The notes under the pieces: model-generated
What the model was told of the DNA's origin: nothing
Seen by the model: the letters and a program-made list of their open reading frames with translations, nothing else
Databases searched by the model: none
From: Aerophototrophica crusticola
GTDB taxonomy: Bacteria; Pseudomonadota; Alphaproteobacteria; Azospirillales; Azospirillaceae
Length of the DNA stretch: 64,000 nt
Assembly (NCBI GenBank): GCA_001939945.1
Contig: MOEB01000001.1
Location: 699,595 to 763,594, forward strand
Reading direction: 5' to 3'
In this document: positions 52,465 through 63,765 of the stretch, piece by piece
Position numbering within the stretch: position 1 is the first letter of the stretch
Layout of the letters: each line of letters starts with the position of its first letter
Made by a program: the position numbers and the translations under genes

Positions 52465-53136
52465 TCAGGATATGGTATGCGGAGCCTTCCGGACCAAGGC
52501 TGAAATCGCAGCACAGCCCTCAAGGCGCAGGGCCGGCGGAAAACGGTCTAGCCCCTCCCCCACGGCCGGCGTATCCCCCACCAGCAGGGGTACGCAGCCC
52601 GCGCGGTGGGCGCATTCCATATCGATGTCGGCATCGCCGACGAACCAGACGTCGGGCCCGGGCTTCAGGCCTCCCGGGGCCAGCGCCAGCTCCACCGGCG
52701 CCACGGCCGGCTTGTCCGCTGGCGCGTCCATGGCACCCACCAGCACGCCGAAGTAACGGTCCCAGCCCAGCAGCTTCGCCTCCGCCCGCAGGAATCGGCC
52801 GGTCTTGTTGCTGACCACGCCGAGATAGATGCCCTGCCCGGCCAGCTCCTCCAGCATCTCGGCGGCCCCGGCAAGGGGTTCCAGATATTCCAGGTGGTGG
52901 GCCTCGAAATGGCCGTAGAAGATGTCGCGCGCCTTGGTCCAGTCGTCCCCGAAGATGATGGGGAAACTGTCACGCAGGCTGTGGCGGATGCGCTGGTAAC
53001 TCTCCTCCAGGCTCCAGGGCTCCTTGCCGAAGGCCAACAGGGCGGCGTTGATGGAAGCGTGGACGCACCGCCAGTTGGTGACCAGCGTGTTGTCCCAGTC
53101 GAACAGGATGGCCCGGGGCCGCGCCAGCATGGTCAT
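52465..53136 (-). CDS. HAD-family phosphatase (phosphoglycolate-phosphatase-like)
   Basis: 223 residues. FDWDNTLVTNWRC (motif I, DWDNTL with two Asp), VVSNKTG (motif II), motif III lysine in ADKPAVAP, motif IV VGDADIDMEC. It is probably cytoplasmic and has a small cap. Overlaps the transaminase by four bases (ATGA) and is followed by hfq. Substrate unknown. Confidence 0.85.
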   Translation of the reverse strand: MTMLARPRAILFDWDNTLVTNWRCVHASINAALLAFGKEPWSLEESYQRIRHSLRDSFPIIFGDDWTKARDIFYGHFEAHHLEYLEPLAGAAEMLEELAGQGIYLGVVSNKTGRFLRAEAKLLGWDRYFGVLVGAMDAPADKPAVAPVELALAPGGLKPGPDVWFVGDADIDMECAHRAGCVPLLVGDTPAVGEGLDRFPPALRLEGCAAISALVRKAPHTIS

Positions 53137-54002
53137 GCCGCCCCCACCGGGTCGGGGCTGCCCACATATTCCATGTAGGCCTGGCGGAGCTTGCGGCAGA
53201 GCGGGCCCGGCGTGCCGTCACCGATGCTGCGGCCGTCCAGCCGGGTCACCGGCAAGGCAAAGGTGCTGGCGCTGGAGATGAAGGCCTCCCGCGCCGCATA
53301 GGCCTCCTCCACCGTGAAAGGCCGCTCCTCGAAGGGGATGCCCAACTCGCCCGCCAACCTCAGAATAGATTGCCGGGTGATGCCGTTCAGGATCAGGTTG
53401 CTGGCAGGCCGCGTCACCAACACGCCGTCCGCGGTGACGATCCAGGCGTTGGAAGACGAGCCTTCGGTCACCGTCCCGTCCGGGTCCACCTGCCAGGCCT
53501 CGAACGCCCCCGCCTCAACCGCCTTCTGCTTGGCCAGCACCTGGGCCAGCAAGGCGACGGACTTGATGTCCCGCCGCAGCCAGCGGATGTCGGGAACCGT
53601 CACGCAGGGCACGCCCTCGGCCAACTGCCTGGCGGTCTGGAACTTCGTCCGGCGGCAGGTCAGCACCAGACTGGGCCTGGGATTCGCCGGGAAGCGGAAG
53701 TCGCGGGGCGCCACGCCCCGGTTCACCTGGATGTACAGCAGCGCGTTCTGCGCCCCGTTCCGCCGCACCACCTCCCGCATGATGACCTTCAGCACCGCGG
53801 GCTTCACCGGCCAGGGGATTTGGAGTTCGCCGAGGGAGCGCCCCAGCCGGGCCAAGTGCCCTTCCTCATCCGCCAGCTTGCCGCCGACTACGGTGACCAC
53901 CTCATAGACCCCGTCGGCGAACTGGAAGCCGCGGTCCTCCACATGGACGCTGGCCTCCCCGTGCGGGACATAGCGGCCGTTGACATAGGCGATGCGGGGC
54001 AT
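53133..54002 (-). CDS. D-amino-acid transaminase (class IV aminotransferase)
   Basis: 289 residues. Class IV fold: YVNGRYVPHGEASVHVEDRGFQFADGVYE at the start, PLP lysine in RRDIKSVALLAQVLAK and the glycine-rich EGSSSNAWIV. The N-terminal and 'RRDIKS' features fit D-alanine/D-amino-acid aminotransferase rather than branched-chain type. Produces D-glutamate or D-alanine for peptidoglycan. It lies between trkA and a HAD gene in the ntr region, an arrangement seen elsewhere in Azospirillum relatives. Confidence 0.9.
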   Translation of the reverse strand: MPRIAYVNGRYVPHGEASVHVEDRGFQFADGVYEVVTVVGGKLADEEGHLARLGRSLGELQIPWPVKPAVLKVIMREVVRRNGAQNALLYIQVNRGVAPRDFRFPANPRPSLVLTCRRTKFQTARQLAEGVPCVTVPDIRWLRRDIKSVALLAQVLAKQKAVEAGAFEAWQVDPDGTVTEGSSSNAWIVTADGVLVTRPASNLILNGITRQSILRLAGELGIPFEERPFTVEEAYAAREAFISSASTFALPVTRLDGRSIGDGTPGPLCRKLRQAYMEYVGSPDPVGAA

Positions 54003-54053
54003 GGCGCCTCTTCCGATCTCACGTGATGTCTGAAGGGGAACGGCGGCGAATTC

Positions 54054-55430
54054 TCAAAAGAATTCAAGCCGCACGGCGAACATCTTCTCAACCTTCTTCA
54101 CCTGGCCGACGGCGGCCAGGATGATGACCCGGTCATTCGGCTTGATGACGGTGGAGGGCCGCGGGATGATCACCTGGCCGGCGCGCACGATGGCGCCGAC
54201 GATCACCCCCTCCGGCAGGCGGACCTCCTTCAGCGGGGTGTTGATCAGGCTGGACGTCTCCAGCGCCTCCGCCTCGATGATCTCGGCGAACCCCTCGCGC
54301 AGGCTGTGCACCGCCTTGATGCGGCCGCGGCGGACATGCTGGAGGATGGAGGAGACGGTGATGGAGCGCGGGCTCACCACCGCGTCGATTCCCAACGGCT
54401 GCACAAGGGGTTGGAAGGTGGTCTTGTTGATCAGGGTGATGGCCCGCTGGCAGCCGTAGCGCTTGGCCAGGAGCGAGGCCAGGATGTTGCCCTCATCGCT
54501 GTTGGAAACGGCGACCACCGTCTCGCTGGCGCGGACGTTCGCCTCTTCCAGGATCTCCGGGTCCAGCCCGTCCCCGTGCAGTACCATGGTGCGGGTCAGG
54601 CGTTGTGCCACGATCTGGGCCCGCTTGCGGTCCATCTCGATGATGCGGGCGGAGACCTGGGGATGCTTTTCCTCGATGTCCTCCGCCAGACACAGGCCGA
54701 TGTTGCCGCCACCGACGATGATGACGCGGCGGGCCTCCGGCTCCTCATGGCCGAAGGCGGACATGGCGCGGGCCACATGGTTCGTGTCGGCCACGAAATA
54801 GACCTCGTCCCCCGCCAACATCTGGTCGTCGCCGCTGGGGATGATGGGCTTGTCGTTGCGGACGATGGCCACGACCTCGATATTCAGGTCGGGGAACAGG
54901 CCGGTGAGCTGGCGCAGCGGCGTGTTGATCACCGGGCAGTTCTGGCCGCAGACGACGCCGATGACCCGCACCTTTCCGTCGGCCAGGGGGATCATGTCGA
55001 AGGCGCCGGGCACCTGCAGCCGCCGGCCGATGGCCCGCGCCACCTCGATCTCGGGGGAGATGATGACATCGATGGGCAGGTGCCCGCGGGAATAGAGGTC
55101 GCGCCAGATGGGTTGCAGGTAGCTCTGGTGCCGGACGCGGGCGATCTTGGTGGGCACGTTGAACAGGCTGTCCGCCACTTGGCAGGCCACCATGTTCACC
55201 TCGTCCGCCAAGGTGACGGCGATGATCATGTCCGCCTCGGTCGCGCCGGCGGCCTCCAGCACGTTGGGATGGCTGGCGAAGCCCACCATGGCCTGGACGT
55301 CCAGCGTGTCGCTGATCTTCTGGATCAGCTCCGGCGACTGGTCGATGACGGTAACATGGTTCCCTTCGCTCGCCAGATAGCGCGCGATGTTCGACCCGAC
55401 CTGCCCGGCCCCGCAGACGATGACTTTCAT
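54054..55430 (-). CDS. trkA: Trk potassium uptake regulatory protein TrkA
   Basis: 458 residues with two RCK units: Rossmann motif GAGQVGSNIARYLASEG near 7 and GGGNIGLCLAEDIEEK near 238, each followed by a TrkA_C domain. Binds NAD(H) and gates the Trk channel from the cytoplasm. No trkH/trkG is in the window. Sits 47 bases after ntrX stop on the same strand. Confidence 0.95.
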   Translation of the reverse strand: MKVIVCGAGQVGSNIARYLASEGNHVTVIDQSPELIQKISDTLDVQAMVGFASHPNVLEAAGATEADMIIAVTLADEVNMVACQVADSLFNVPTKIARVRHQSYLQPIWRDLYSRGHLPIDVIISPEIEVARAIGRRLQVPGAFDMIPLADGKVRVIGVVCGQNCPVINTPLRQLTGLFPDLNIEVVAIVRNDKPIIPSGDDQMLAGDEVYFVADTNHVARAMSAFGHEEPEARRVIIVGGGNIGLCLAEDIEEKHPQVSARIIEMDRKRAQIVAQRLTRTMVLHGDGLDPEILEEANVRASETVVAVSNSDEGNILASLLAKRYGCQRAITLINKTTFQPLVQPLGIDAVVSPRSITVSSILQHVRRGRIKAVHSLREGFAEIIEAEALETSSLINTPLKEVRLPEGVIVGAIVRAGQVIIPRPSTVIKPNDRVIILAAVGQVKKVEKMFAVRLEFF

Positions 55431-55477
55431 GGCAACCAGACCCTAATTCGACCAGCGCGACCAAGCGTTGAGGTGGA

Positions 55478-56884
55478 TCACTCCACCCCCACCCGGGCTC
55501 CCGCCTTCTCCGTCCCGTGCACGCCCAGCGACTTCAGCTTGCGGTGCAGGGCGGAGCGTTCCATGCCCACGAAGGCGGCGGTACGGCTGATATTGCCGCC
55601 GAAGCGGGTGACCTGGGCCAGCAGGTACTCCCGCTCGAACACCTCGCGGGCGTCGCGCAGGGGCAGGCCCATGATCTCCCCGCCCTTCTCCCACTTCAGC
55701 ACCGTCGGCGTGATGGCGCCGATCTCCGGCGGCAGCATGTCGGCGCGGATGGGCTCGTGCGGGTCGCCGGAAACCATGATCAGCAGCCACTCCACGGTGT
55801 TGCGGAGCTGGCGGACATTGCCCGGCCAATCATAGGCCTGGAGGGCCGCCATGGCATCCTCGCCGAAGATGCGGATGGGCAGGCCGGACGTCTCCGCCGT
55901 GCGCTGCATGAAGTGGCGGGCCAGCAGGGGGATGTCCTCCCGCCGTTCCCGCAGGGGCGGGACCTTCAGCGGCACCACGGACAGGCGGTAGAACAGGTCC
56001 TGGCGGAAGCGGCCCTGCTCGATCTCCGCGGTCAGGTCGCGGTTGGTGCTGGCGATGACGCGGACATCCACCTCCACCCGGGCGGTGCCGCCCACCCGCT
56101 CGAAGGTCTGCTCCTGCAACACCCGGACGATCTTGCCCTGGGTCTCCAGGGGCATGTCGGAGACCTCGTCCAGGAACAGGGTCCCGCCATGGGCCTGCTC
56201 GAAGGTGCCCACCTTGCGGCCGCCGCCATCGAAGCTCCCCTCCGTCCCGAACAACTCCACCTCAAGCCGGTCGGGCCGCATGGTGGCGCAGTTCAGGGCG
56301 ACGAAGGGCCCGTCGGCCCGGCGGGAGCGGGCATGGATCATCCGTGCCACCACCTCCTTGCCGCTGCCCGGCGGGCCGGAGACCATGACGCGCGACCCCG
56401 TCGGGGCCACCTTCTCCACCGCGTGGCGGAGCTGGTTTATGGCCAGGCTGCGGCCCGTCAGCTCCGCCTCCGCCCCGGCGCGGACCCGCAGCTCCCGGTT
56501 CTCCCGCCGCAGCCGCGCCGCCTCGATGGCGCGTTCCACCAGCAGCAGCAGCCGGTCGGCCTTGAACGGCTTCTCGATGAAGTCGTAGGCGCCGGACTTG
56601 ATGGCGGCCACGGCCGTCTCGATGTTGCCATGGCCGCTGATCATGACCACGGGCACGTCGGGATGGTCGCGTTTCAACTCGGCCAGGATCTGCAGCCCGT
56701 CCAGCCGGCTGCCCTGCAGCCAGATGTCCAGGATCACCAGGCTGGGCCGGCGCGTGGCCACGGCCGCCAGGGCCTGGTCCGCGTCCGCCGCCTCGCGGGT
56801 CTTCAACCCCTCGTCTTCCAGGATGCCCGCGATGAGCATCCGGATATCTGCCTCGTCGTCCACGATCAGGATATCGTGCGCCAT
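55478..56884 (-). CDS. ntrX: Response regulator NtrX
   Basis: 468 residues from ATG 56884; an upstream extension overlaps ntrY and is rejected. REC domain with VDDEADIRML and phosphoacceptor in LVILDIWLQGSRLDG. AAA+ domain: Walker A GPPGSGKE, Walker [10 protein letters not shown], but the loop that is GAFTGA in sigma54 activators reads GTEGSFDGGGRK. C-terminal Fis-type HTH (NISRTAAFVGMERSALHRKLKSLG). Such a change argues against sigma54 activation; it may act as a conventional DNA-binding regulator. Four bases after ntrY stop. Confidence 0.92.
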   Translation of the reverse strand: MAHDILIVDDEADIRMLIAGILEDEGLKTREAADADQALAAVATRRPSLVILDIWLQGSRLDGLQILAELKRDHPDVPVVMISGHGNIETAVAAIKSGAYDFIEKPFKADRLLLLVERAIEAARLRRENRELRVRAGAEAELTGRSLAINQLRHAVEKVAPTGSRVMVSGPPGSGKEVVARMIHARSRRADGPFVALNCATMRPDRLEVELFGTEGSFDGGGRKVGTFEQAHGGTLFLDEVSDMPLETQGKIVRVLQEQTFERVGGTARVEVDVRVIASTNRDLTAEIEQGRFRQDLFYRLSVVPLKVPPLRERREDIPLLARHFMQRTAETSGLPIRIFGEDAMAALQAYDWPGNVRQLRNTVEWLLIMVSGDPHEPIRADMLPPEIGAITPTVLKWEKGGEIMGLPLRDAREVFEREYLLAQVTRFGGNISRTAAFVGMERSALHRKLKSLGVHGTEKAGARVGVE

Positions 56885-56888
56885 CTTC

Positions 56889-59183
56889 TCAGCCCTTCCG
56901 CCCGGCGACGGCCACCGCTGGCTCGAGGGTCGCCGGGGCCGCCTCGGGTGAGGCGGGGGCGAGCGTCCGCGGCAGCACGAGGCTGACGCGGGCACCGCCG
57001 CCCGGCCGATCCTCCAGCAGCAACGCGCCGCCGTGGTCTTCCATGATCTTCTTCACGATGGCGAGCCCAAGGCCCGTGCCCTTGGCCCGCGTGGTCACAT
57101 AAGGTTCGGTAAGCCTGTCCCGCTCTTCGGTGGGCAGGCCCTTGCCGTTGTCCTCCACCGCCAGGATCACCCGGTCGTCTTCCTGGGCGACCCGCAACGT
57201 CACCTGGCCCGGCGGCAGCGTCGCGTCGTCGCCGACCTCCTCCGCCTTGCCCTCGATGGCCTCGACGGCATTCTTCAGCAGGTTGGTCAGGGCCTGGCCG
57301 ATCTGTCGGCTGTCGCAGACGATCTGTAGCGGCTCCTCCGGCAGGATGGTCTCGAACTTGATGCCGGTCTGCGCGGTGGCCTGGAGGAAGACCGCCTGAC
57401 GGCACAGCTCCTGGATGGAGACTGGCTTCATGACGGGCGACGGCATGCGGGCGAAGGCGGAGAACTCGTCCACCATCTTGCCGATGTCGTCTACATGCCG
57501 GACGATGGTGTCCGTCATGGCCCGGAACGTGTCCGGGTCGCTGCTGATCTCCTTCAAGTATTTCCGCCGCAGCCGCTCGGCGGAAAGCTGGATGGGAGTC
57601 AGCGGGTTCTTGATCTCATGGGCGATGCGGCGGGCCACGTCGGCCCAGGCGGCCTTGCGTTGGGCGGACAGCAGTTCCGACACGTCGTCGAAGGTTACGA
57701 CGAAGCCCTTGACCTCGCCGCCAACCACCTCCGCCGCCAGACGCACCAGTAGGGTGCGGAGCTGCCCGCCGCGGCGGAGCTGCACCTGCCCCTCCACCAG
57801 CCTCCCGGGGCGGCGGCGGATGGTGCCCATCAGGTCCGCCATCTCCGGCGCCACTTCCAGCAGGTTGCGCCCGACCAGGGACTGCGGGTCGCCCACTCCC
57901 AGCAGCTCCGCCGCCGACAGGTTCGGCAGGTTGACCACACCTTCCTGGTCCAGGCCCAGCACGCCGGCGGAAACGCCGGACAGCACCGCCTCCGTGAAGC
58001 GGCGGCGCAGGTCCAGCAGCTTGTTGGCCTCCACCAGCTCGTGCCGCTGGCTCTCCAACTGGCTGGTCATGCGGTTGAAGGCGCGGGACAGGGATGACAG
58101 CTCATCCTCCGGCCCATCGGTGTCCGGCACGCGGGCCGTCAGGTCGCCGGACCGCACCCGCTCTGCCGCGGCGATCAGCGCGCCGATGGGCTGGACCAGG
58201 TAGGTCGCAAACAGCAGCCCCATCCAGATTGCCGCCAGCAGGAGCAACACCGCGATTCCCAGGAAGATCAGGCTGAACCGGGTCTGCAGGTCGAACCGCT
58301 GGCCCTCCAGCTGCCGGTACTCCCGCACGGCGCTCTGGGTGGCGTCCATGTGCTCCAGCACCCTGGATTCCACCGGACGGCCGACGAACAGGAACGTGTC
58401 GAAACGCGGGTCGGCCTGCAATAGCGCGCTCACCCGGTTACCCGCCTCGCTGACCAGCAGCACCACCTCACCCCGGCGCGCCCGCTCCAACTCCTCCGCC
58501 CTGACGCTGTTCTTGAAGTCGAAGGCGAACCCAAGGCCGTAGACGCTGTAGATGCGTCCCGTCCCGTCGAAGATCACAGACTCGGTCAGCGAGCGCTGGA
58601 AGGATTGCTCATTGAACACCTGCTGGAATCGCAGGGGGTTGTAGACCACGTCCAGGGGCAGGCGGATCAGGTCGTTGCGCATCAGCTCCGCATCGCGGGT
58701 GATGGCGAGTTGGTGTTCCTGGAGGTAAGCCTCGGCCACCGCCAGGGACTCGTTCACCGCCGTGCGGACCCGCTCGCTGAACCAGGACTGGACGCCGACG
58801 TAAAAGAACAGGGCGCTGAAGATGGCCATGGTGATGGCCGGCAGCACCGCCAACAGGGAGAAGACGGCCACGAGCCGCATGTGCAGCCGCGACCCCGCCA
58901 GCCCCCGCCGCCGCTCCACCCACAGGCCGACGATGCGCCGGGCCACCACCACGACCAGCAGCAGCAGCAGCACCGCGTCGGCGGTCAGCAGCAAGGTGAC
59001 CGTGTTCGGGTCGTTGCCGAAGGGCGGTGTCTCGGTCAGCGCGCCATAGGTGGCGGCGCCGGAGATCAGCGCCGCCAAGGTCAGCAGAACGGCCAACACA
59101 CCGCCCAGATGGCGACGGGATGACCATGCGGCCAACCGGCGCCACAGCGTGGCGCCCGGGACCTTGTCCGTCGCCACGCTCAT
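56889..59183 (-). CDS. ntrY: Membrane sensor kinase NtrY
   Basis: 764 residues. Three N-terminal helices (about 28-50, 65-85, 105-130), a periplasmic loop, a fourth helix near 295, HAMP to about 360, PAS (about 370-480), then the kinase core: H-box [18 protein letters not shown]-box [19 protein letters not shown] and [11 protein letters not shown]. Senses nitrogen or redox-related signals and phosphorylates NtrX. Upstream 253 bases to ntrC suggest a separate promoter. Confidence 0.95.
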   Translation of the reverse strand: MSVATDKVPGATLWRRLAAWSSRRHLGGVLAVLLTLAALISGAATYGALTETPPFGNDPNTVTLLLTADAVLLLLLVVVVARRIVGLWVERRRGLAGSRLHMRLVAVFSLLAVLPAITMAIFSALFFYVGVQSWFSERVRTAVNESLAVAEAYLQEHQLAITRDAELMRNDLIRLPLDVVYNPLRFQQVFNEQSFQRSLTESVIFDGTGRIYSVYGLGFAFDFKNSVRAEELERARRGEVVLLVSEAGNRVSALLQADPRFDTFLFVGRPVESRVLEHMDATQSAVREYRQLEGQRFDLQTRFSLIFLGIAVLLLLAAIWMGLLFATYLVQPIGALIAAAERVRSGDLTARVPDTDGPEDELSSLSRAFNRMTSQLESQRHELVEANKLLDLRRRFTEAVLSGVSAGVLGLDQEGVVNLPNLSAAELLGVGDPQSLVGRNLLEVAPEMADLMGTIRRRPGRLVEGQVQLRRGGQLRTLLVRLAAEVVGGEVKGFVVTFDDVSELLSAQRKAAWADVARRIAHEIKNPLTPIQLSAERLRRKYLKEISSDPDTFRAMTDTIVRHVDDIGKMVDEFSAFARMPSPVMKPVSIQELCRQAVFLQATAQTGIKFETILPEEPLQIVCDSRQIGQALTNLLKNAVEAIEGKAEEVGDDATLPPGQVTLRVAQEDDRVILAVEDNGKGLPTEERDRLTEPYVTTRAKGTGLGLAIVKKIMEDHGGALLLEDRPGGGARVSLVLPRTLAPASPEAAPATLEPAVAVAGRKG

Positions 59184-59436
59184 GATGCCGGCGCCGCCAA
59201 GTCTGGCGCCACCGCGTCAAAGGCCCTGGCGTTGCCGCCGGTCCTGGCTGTGCTGGCGTGTCCGGCCAATCCGGTACCCTGGTGACGGAACAAGGGACGC
59301 CGGGCCTTGCCCATGGGGGCGGCCCGGTCTCGTGAACTGTTACCAGAAAGCTACACCCGACGCCAGCCTTCGGACAGTGGGGTTTTTCGGCAAAGGCGTG
59401 ACAAGGTTGCCAGGGCGCCCGGACCCGCGCCCTGCC
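59184..59436. other. Intergenic region between ntrC and ntrY
   Basis: 253 bases. Holds a CCGGGCC/GGCCCGG inverted repeat at 59300-59327 with no T-run, and a TTTTT patch near 59383-59387. Likely contains the ntrYX promoter on the minus strand, but I could not find a convincing sigma70 or -24/-12 element. Confidence 0.4.
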
Positions 59437-60882
<1,446 letters not shown>

Positions 60883-60885
60883 TTT

Positions 60886-62016
60886 TTAGGCACCCTCCCC
60901 TGCGGCCCCGTCCGCCGCCACGGGCAGAGAGACCTTGAAAACCGTACGGCGCGGCTGGCTCTCGAAGTCGATGACCCCGCCATGATCGCCGATGATCTTC
61001 GCCACCAGTGCAAGTCCCAGGCCAGTGCCGTTGCGCTTGGTGGTCACGAAGGGGTCGAACAGGTTGGCCCGGATGTCGTCGGGGATGCCGGGGCCGTTGT
61101 CCTGCACGCTGACCAGCAGCGGCAGGTGCAGCCGGCTGTCCGAACCTGCCACCGCCAGCCGGACGCCGTGCTGGTAGGCGGTGCTGAGGACGATCTCCCC
61201 GTTCTGCTCGGGGCAGGCCTCCGCCGCGTTCTTCACCAGGTTCAGGAACACCTGCACCAGCTGGTCCCGGTTGCCATAGACCGGCGGCAGGGATGGGTCG
61301 TAGCGCTCCACGAAACGGATGTGCCGGGCGAAGCCGCTCTGCGCCACCCGGCGCACATGCTCCAGCACCGCATGGATGTTCACGCCCGTGCGCTCCAGCG
61401 GGCGACCGTCGGTGAAAACCTCCATCCGGTCCACCAGGGCGACGATGCGGTCCGCCTCGTCGCAGATCAGGCGGGTCAGCATGCGGTCTTCCTCGCCGAC
61501 GCTGTCCTCCAGCAACTGCGCGGCCCCCCGGATCCCGGAAAGCGGGTTCTTCACCTCATGGGCCAGCATGGCTGCCATGGCCACCACCGACCGGGCGGCC
61601 CCGCGGTGGGTGAGCTGCTTGTCGATGCGGCGGGCGATGGTGCGCTCATGGATGCTGACCACAACCTGGTCCGGCGGGTCGGCCAGGGGGGCGGCCTGGA
61701 GCGTCACGAAATGGGTGCCGATCCGCGGGTTCTCCACGGTCACGCCATACTCGCAGACGCTGGAATGGGTCTGTCGCGCCTGCTCCAGCAGGGTGAAGAC
61801 GGGGCTGTCCGGGGGGATCAGCTCCGACAGGTGTGTGCCCACCACGCGGGCGGCGGAGATGTCGAAGAACTCCTGCGCCTCCAGGTTCACGAAGCGCACG
61901 ATGCCGTCGCTGTCGATGACCAGCACCGGGTCCGGCAGGGCAGCCAGGATGCCTGCCGGGTCCAGCTCGTCCCGGGTGTTCCGCCGCACCAGGGTCACCG
62001 CCGCGCGCCGCGTCAT
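60886..62016 (-). CDS. ntrB: Nitrogen sensor kinase NtrB
   Basis: 376 residues from ATG 62016. PAS domain ([14 protein letters not shown]), H-box [18 protein letters not shown]-box [20 protein letters not shown] and [11 protein letters not shown]. Cytoplasmic; its kinase/phosphatase balance is set by PII proteins. Start overlaps the dusB stop by four bases (ATGA), and an upstream extension in the same frame lies inside dusB. Confidence 0.96.
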   Translation of the reverse strand: MTRRAAVTLVRRNTRDELDPAGILAALPDPVLVIDSDGIVRFVNLEAQEFFDISAARVVGTHLSELIPPDSPVFTLLEQARQTHSSVCEYGVTVENPRIGTHFVTLQAAPLADPPDQVVVSIHERTIARRIDKQLTHRGAARSVVAMAAMLAHEVKNPLSGIRGAAQLLEDSVGEEDRMLTRLICDEADRIVALVDRMEVFTDGRPLERTGVNIHAVLEHVRRVAQSGFARHIRFVERYDPSLPPVYGNRDQLVQVFLNLVKNAAEACPEQNGEIVLSTAYQHGVRLAVAGSDSRLHLPLLVSVQDNGPGIPDDIRANLFDPFVTTKRNGTGLGLALVAKIIGDHGGVIDFESQPRRTVFKVSLPVAADGAAGEGA

Positions 62017-63029
62017 GCCGCCGCCCTGCTGGTGATGCCACGGTCCATGGCGGCGGTGTAGAAGCCGATGACGGCCTGCTTCACCCGCTCCGGGTCCTCG
62101 GTGGTCATGATGGCGTTGCGGTAGTCGGCGGAGCCGGGCAGGCCCTTGGAGTACCAGGCCACGTGCTTGCGGGCGATCTTCAGCCCGGCCTCCGTCCCGT
62201 AATGGGCCAGGATGGCGTCGTAATGCTCCAGCACGATCTGCAACTGGTCGGCAAGCGCCGGTTCCGGCTTCACCTCGCCCGTGCGCAGGTAGTGCATCAC
62301 CTGGGCGATGAACCAGGGCCGGCCATAGGTGCCGCGGCCCACCATGACCCCATCGGCCCCGCTCTCCTCCAGGCAGCGCACCGCGTCCTCCAGGGTCGTG
62401 ATGTCGCCGTTGGCGATGACGGGGATGCTGACCGCCTCCTTCACTTGGCGGATGAAGCGCCAGTCGGCGGTGCCGTTGTACATCTGGCAGCGGGTGCGGC
62501 CGTGCACGGTCAGCATCTTGATGCCGCATTCCTCGGCGATCCGGGCCAGGCGCGGGGCGTTCAGATTCTGCTCGTCCCAGCCCTTGCGCATCTTCATGGT
62601 GACCGGCACGGACACGGCCTTGACGGTCGCCTCCATGATCTTGCCGGCCAGCGGCTCGTCCTTCATCAGGGCGGAGCCGGCATAGCCGTTGACCACCTTC
62701 TTCACCGGGCAGCCGAAGTTGATGTCGATGATGTGGGCGCCGCGGTCCTCGTTCAGCTTGGCCGCCTCCGCCATCACGTCAGGCTCGCAGCCGGCGAGCT
62801 GCATGGAGATGGGCGCCTCGTCCAGGGACCACTCGGTCTTCAGCATGCTTTCCCGGCTGGCGCGGATCATCGCCTGGCTGGCGATCATCTCCGACACCAC
62901 CAGGCCCGCGCCGGTGCGCTTCACCAGCCGGCGGAAGGGCATGTCGCTCACCCCCGACATGGGGGCGAGGATCACGGGATCGTCGATCTTCACCGGGCCG
63001 ACCTGGATCGGCTTCAAACGCTTGCCCAT
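62013..63029 (-). CDS. dusB: tRNA-dihydrouridine synthase B
   Basis: 338 residues from ATG 63029 ([11 protein letters not shown]); an extra 31 residues upstream in frame are not family-like. FMN-barrel motifs: [14 protein letters not shown], catalytic cysteine in [34 protein letters not shown] and GRPWF. Formerly nifR3; reduces uridine in tRNA and is co-transcribed with ntrBC in this group. Confidence 0.95.
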   Translation of the reverse strand: MGKRLKPIQVGPVKIDDPVILAPMSGVSDMPFRRLVKRTGAGLVVSEMIASQAMIRASRESMLKTEWSLDEAPISMQLAGCEPDVMAEAAKLNEDRGAHIIDINFGCPVKKVVNGYAGSALMKDEPLAGKIMEATVKAVSVPVTMKMRKGWDEQNLNAPRLARIAEECGIKMLTVHGRTRCQMYNGTADWRFIRQVKEAVSIPVIANGDITTLEDAVRCLEESGADGVMVGRGTYGRPWFIAQVMHYLRTGEVKPEPALADQLQIVLEHYDAILAHYGTEAGLKIARKHVAWYSKGLPGSADYRNAIMTTEDPERVKQAVIGFYTAAMDRGITSRAAA

Positions 63030-63070
63030 TCTTAAGGCACTTTCTACAGATGCACAAAAATCAGGCGCGG

Positions 63071-63106
63071 AAAATACCATGCATCCGATGGTTTGCAAAC
63101 CATCGG
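63071..63106 (-). promoter_or_regulatory. Predicted dusB-ntrBC promoter with a 22-bp perfect palindrome
   Basis: The palindrome at 63085-63106 is CCGATGGTTTG plus its complement. On the minus strand its centre TTGCAA (63098-63093) is 16 bases from TATTTT (63076-63071), fitting a -35/-10 pair; start expected about 35 bases before the dusB ATG. A protein dimer on the palindrome would block the -35. The same palindrome also offers a weak divergent plus-strand pair (TTGCAA, 15 bp, TATCGC). Confidence 0.5.
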
Positions 63107-63243
63107 CCCGAGGTATCGCCATGCCTGCGCGGAAGGTCAGAGATGATGTGGTTTTCGTGCCATATCAACCGCCCCGCAACCCTTTGCCGCCGACGCCTGT
63201 TGGGGACCGCGCCGGGGGAGACGGCAACCGAGGGGCAAGGGCC

Positions 63244-63765
63244 ATGGCGCCGCGCGCGAAACGCGACAATCCCGAGCTATGGGAGAAGGTGAAGCACGAG
63301 GTCACGGAGGGCGACAAGGGCGGCAACCCCGGCCAATGGTCGGCCCGCAAGGCCCAGATGGCGGTGCAGGAATACAAGCGCCGCGGCGGCGGCTATCAGG
63401 GCCGCAAGTCCGCCGACAACAGCCTCGTCCAGTGGGAGAAGGAGGACTGGGGCACCAAGTCCGGGCGGAAGAGCACGGACACTGGCGAACGCTACCTGCC
63501 GAAGGAGGCGCGGGAGACGCTATCGGACAGCGAGTACAAGCGCACCACTGCCAAGAAGCGGAAGGACAGCGCCAAGGGGCAGCAGTTCAGCAGACAACCG
63601 GCCGACGTGGCCCGCAAGACCTCCGCCAGCCGCCGCACCGGCCACGGCCATGGCGGCGGGCAGGACAACGGCAGCCGCGCCGCCCTCTATGAAGAGGCGA
63701 AGAAGCGCGACATCCCCGGCCGCTCGAAGATGAGCAAGGAGGAGCTGCGGAGGGCCTTGTCATGA
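63244..63765 (+). CDS. DUF5872-type basic protein with Rho-N-like tail
   Basis: 173 residues. The first half (NPELWEKVKHEVTEGDKGGNPGQWSARKAQ, then EYKRRGGGY and W-rich WEKEDWGTKSG) fits a short family often called DUF5872. A lysine/arginine-rich middle follows. The end, AALYEEAKKRDIPGRSKMSKEELRRAL, resembles a Rho N-terminal/SAP-like helix pair, suggesting nucleic-acid binding. Overlaps the next gene by four bases. Function unknown. Confidence 0.7.
   Translation: MAPRAKRDNPELWEKVKHEVTEGDKGGNPGQWSARKAQMAVQEYKRRGGGYQGRKSADNSLVQWEKEDWGTKSGRKSTDTGERYLPKEARETLSDSEYKRTTAKKRKDSAKGQQFSRQPADVARKTSASRRTGHGHGGGQDNGSRAALYEEAKKRDIPGRSKMSKEELRRALS

Noticed and set aside
59184-59436. Sigma54 -24/-12 promoter upstream of ntrY
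   Set aside because: A TGGCA is present but the expected GC element ten bases on is missing.
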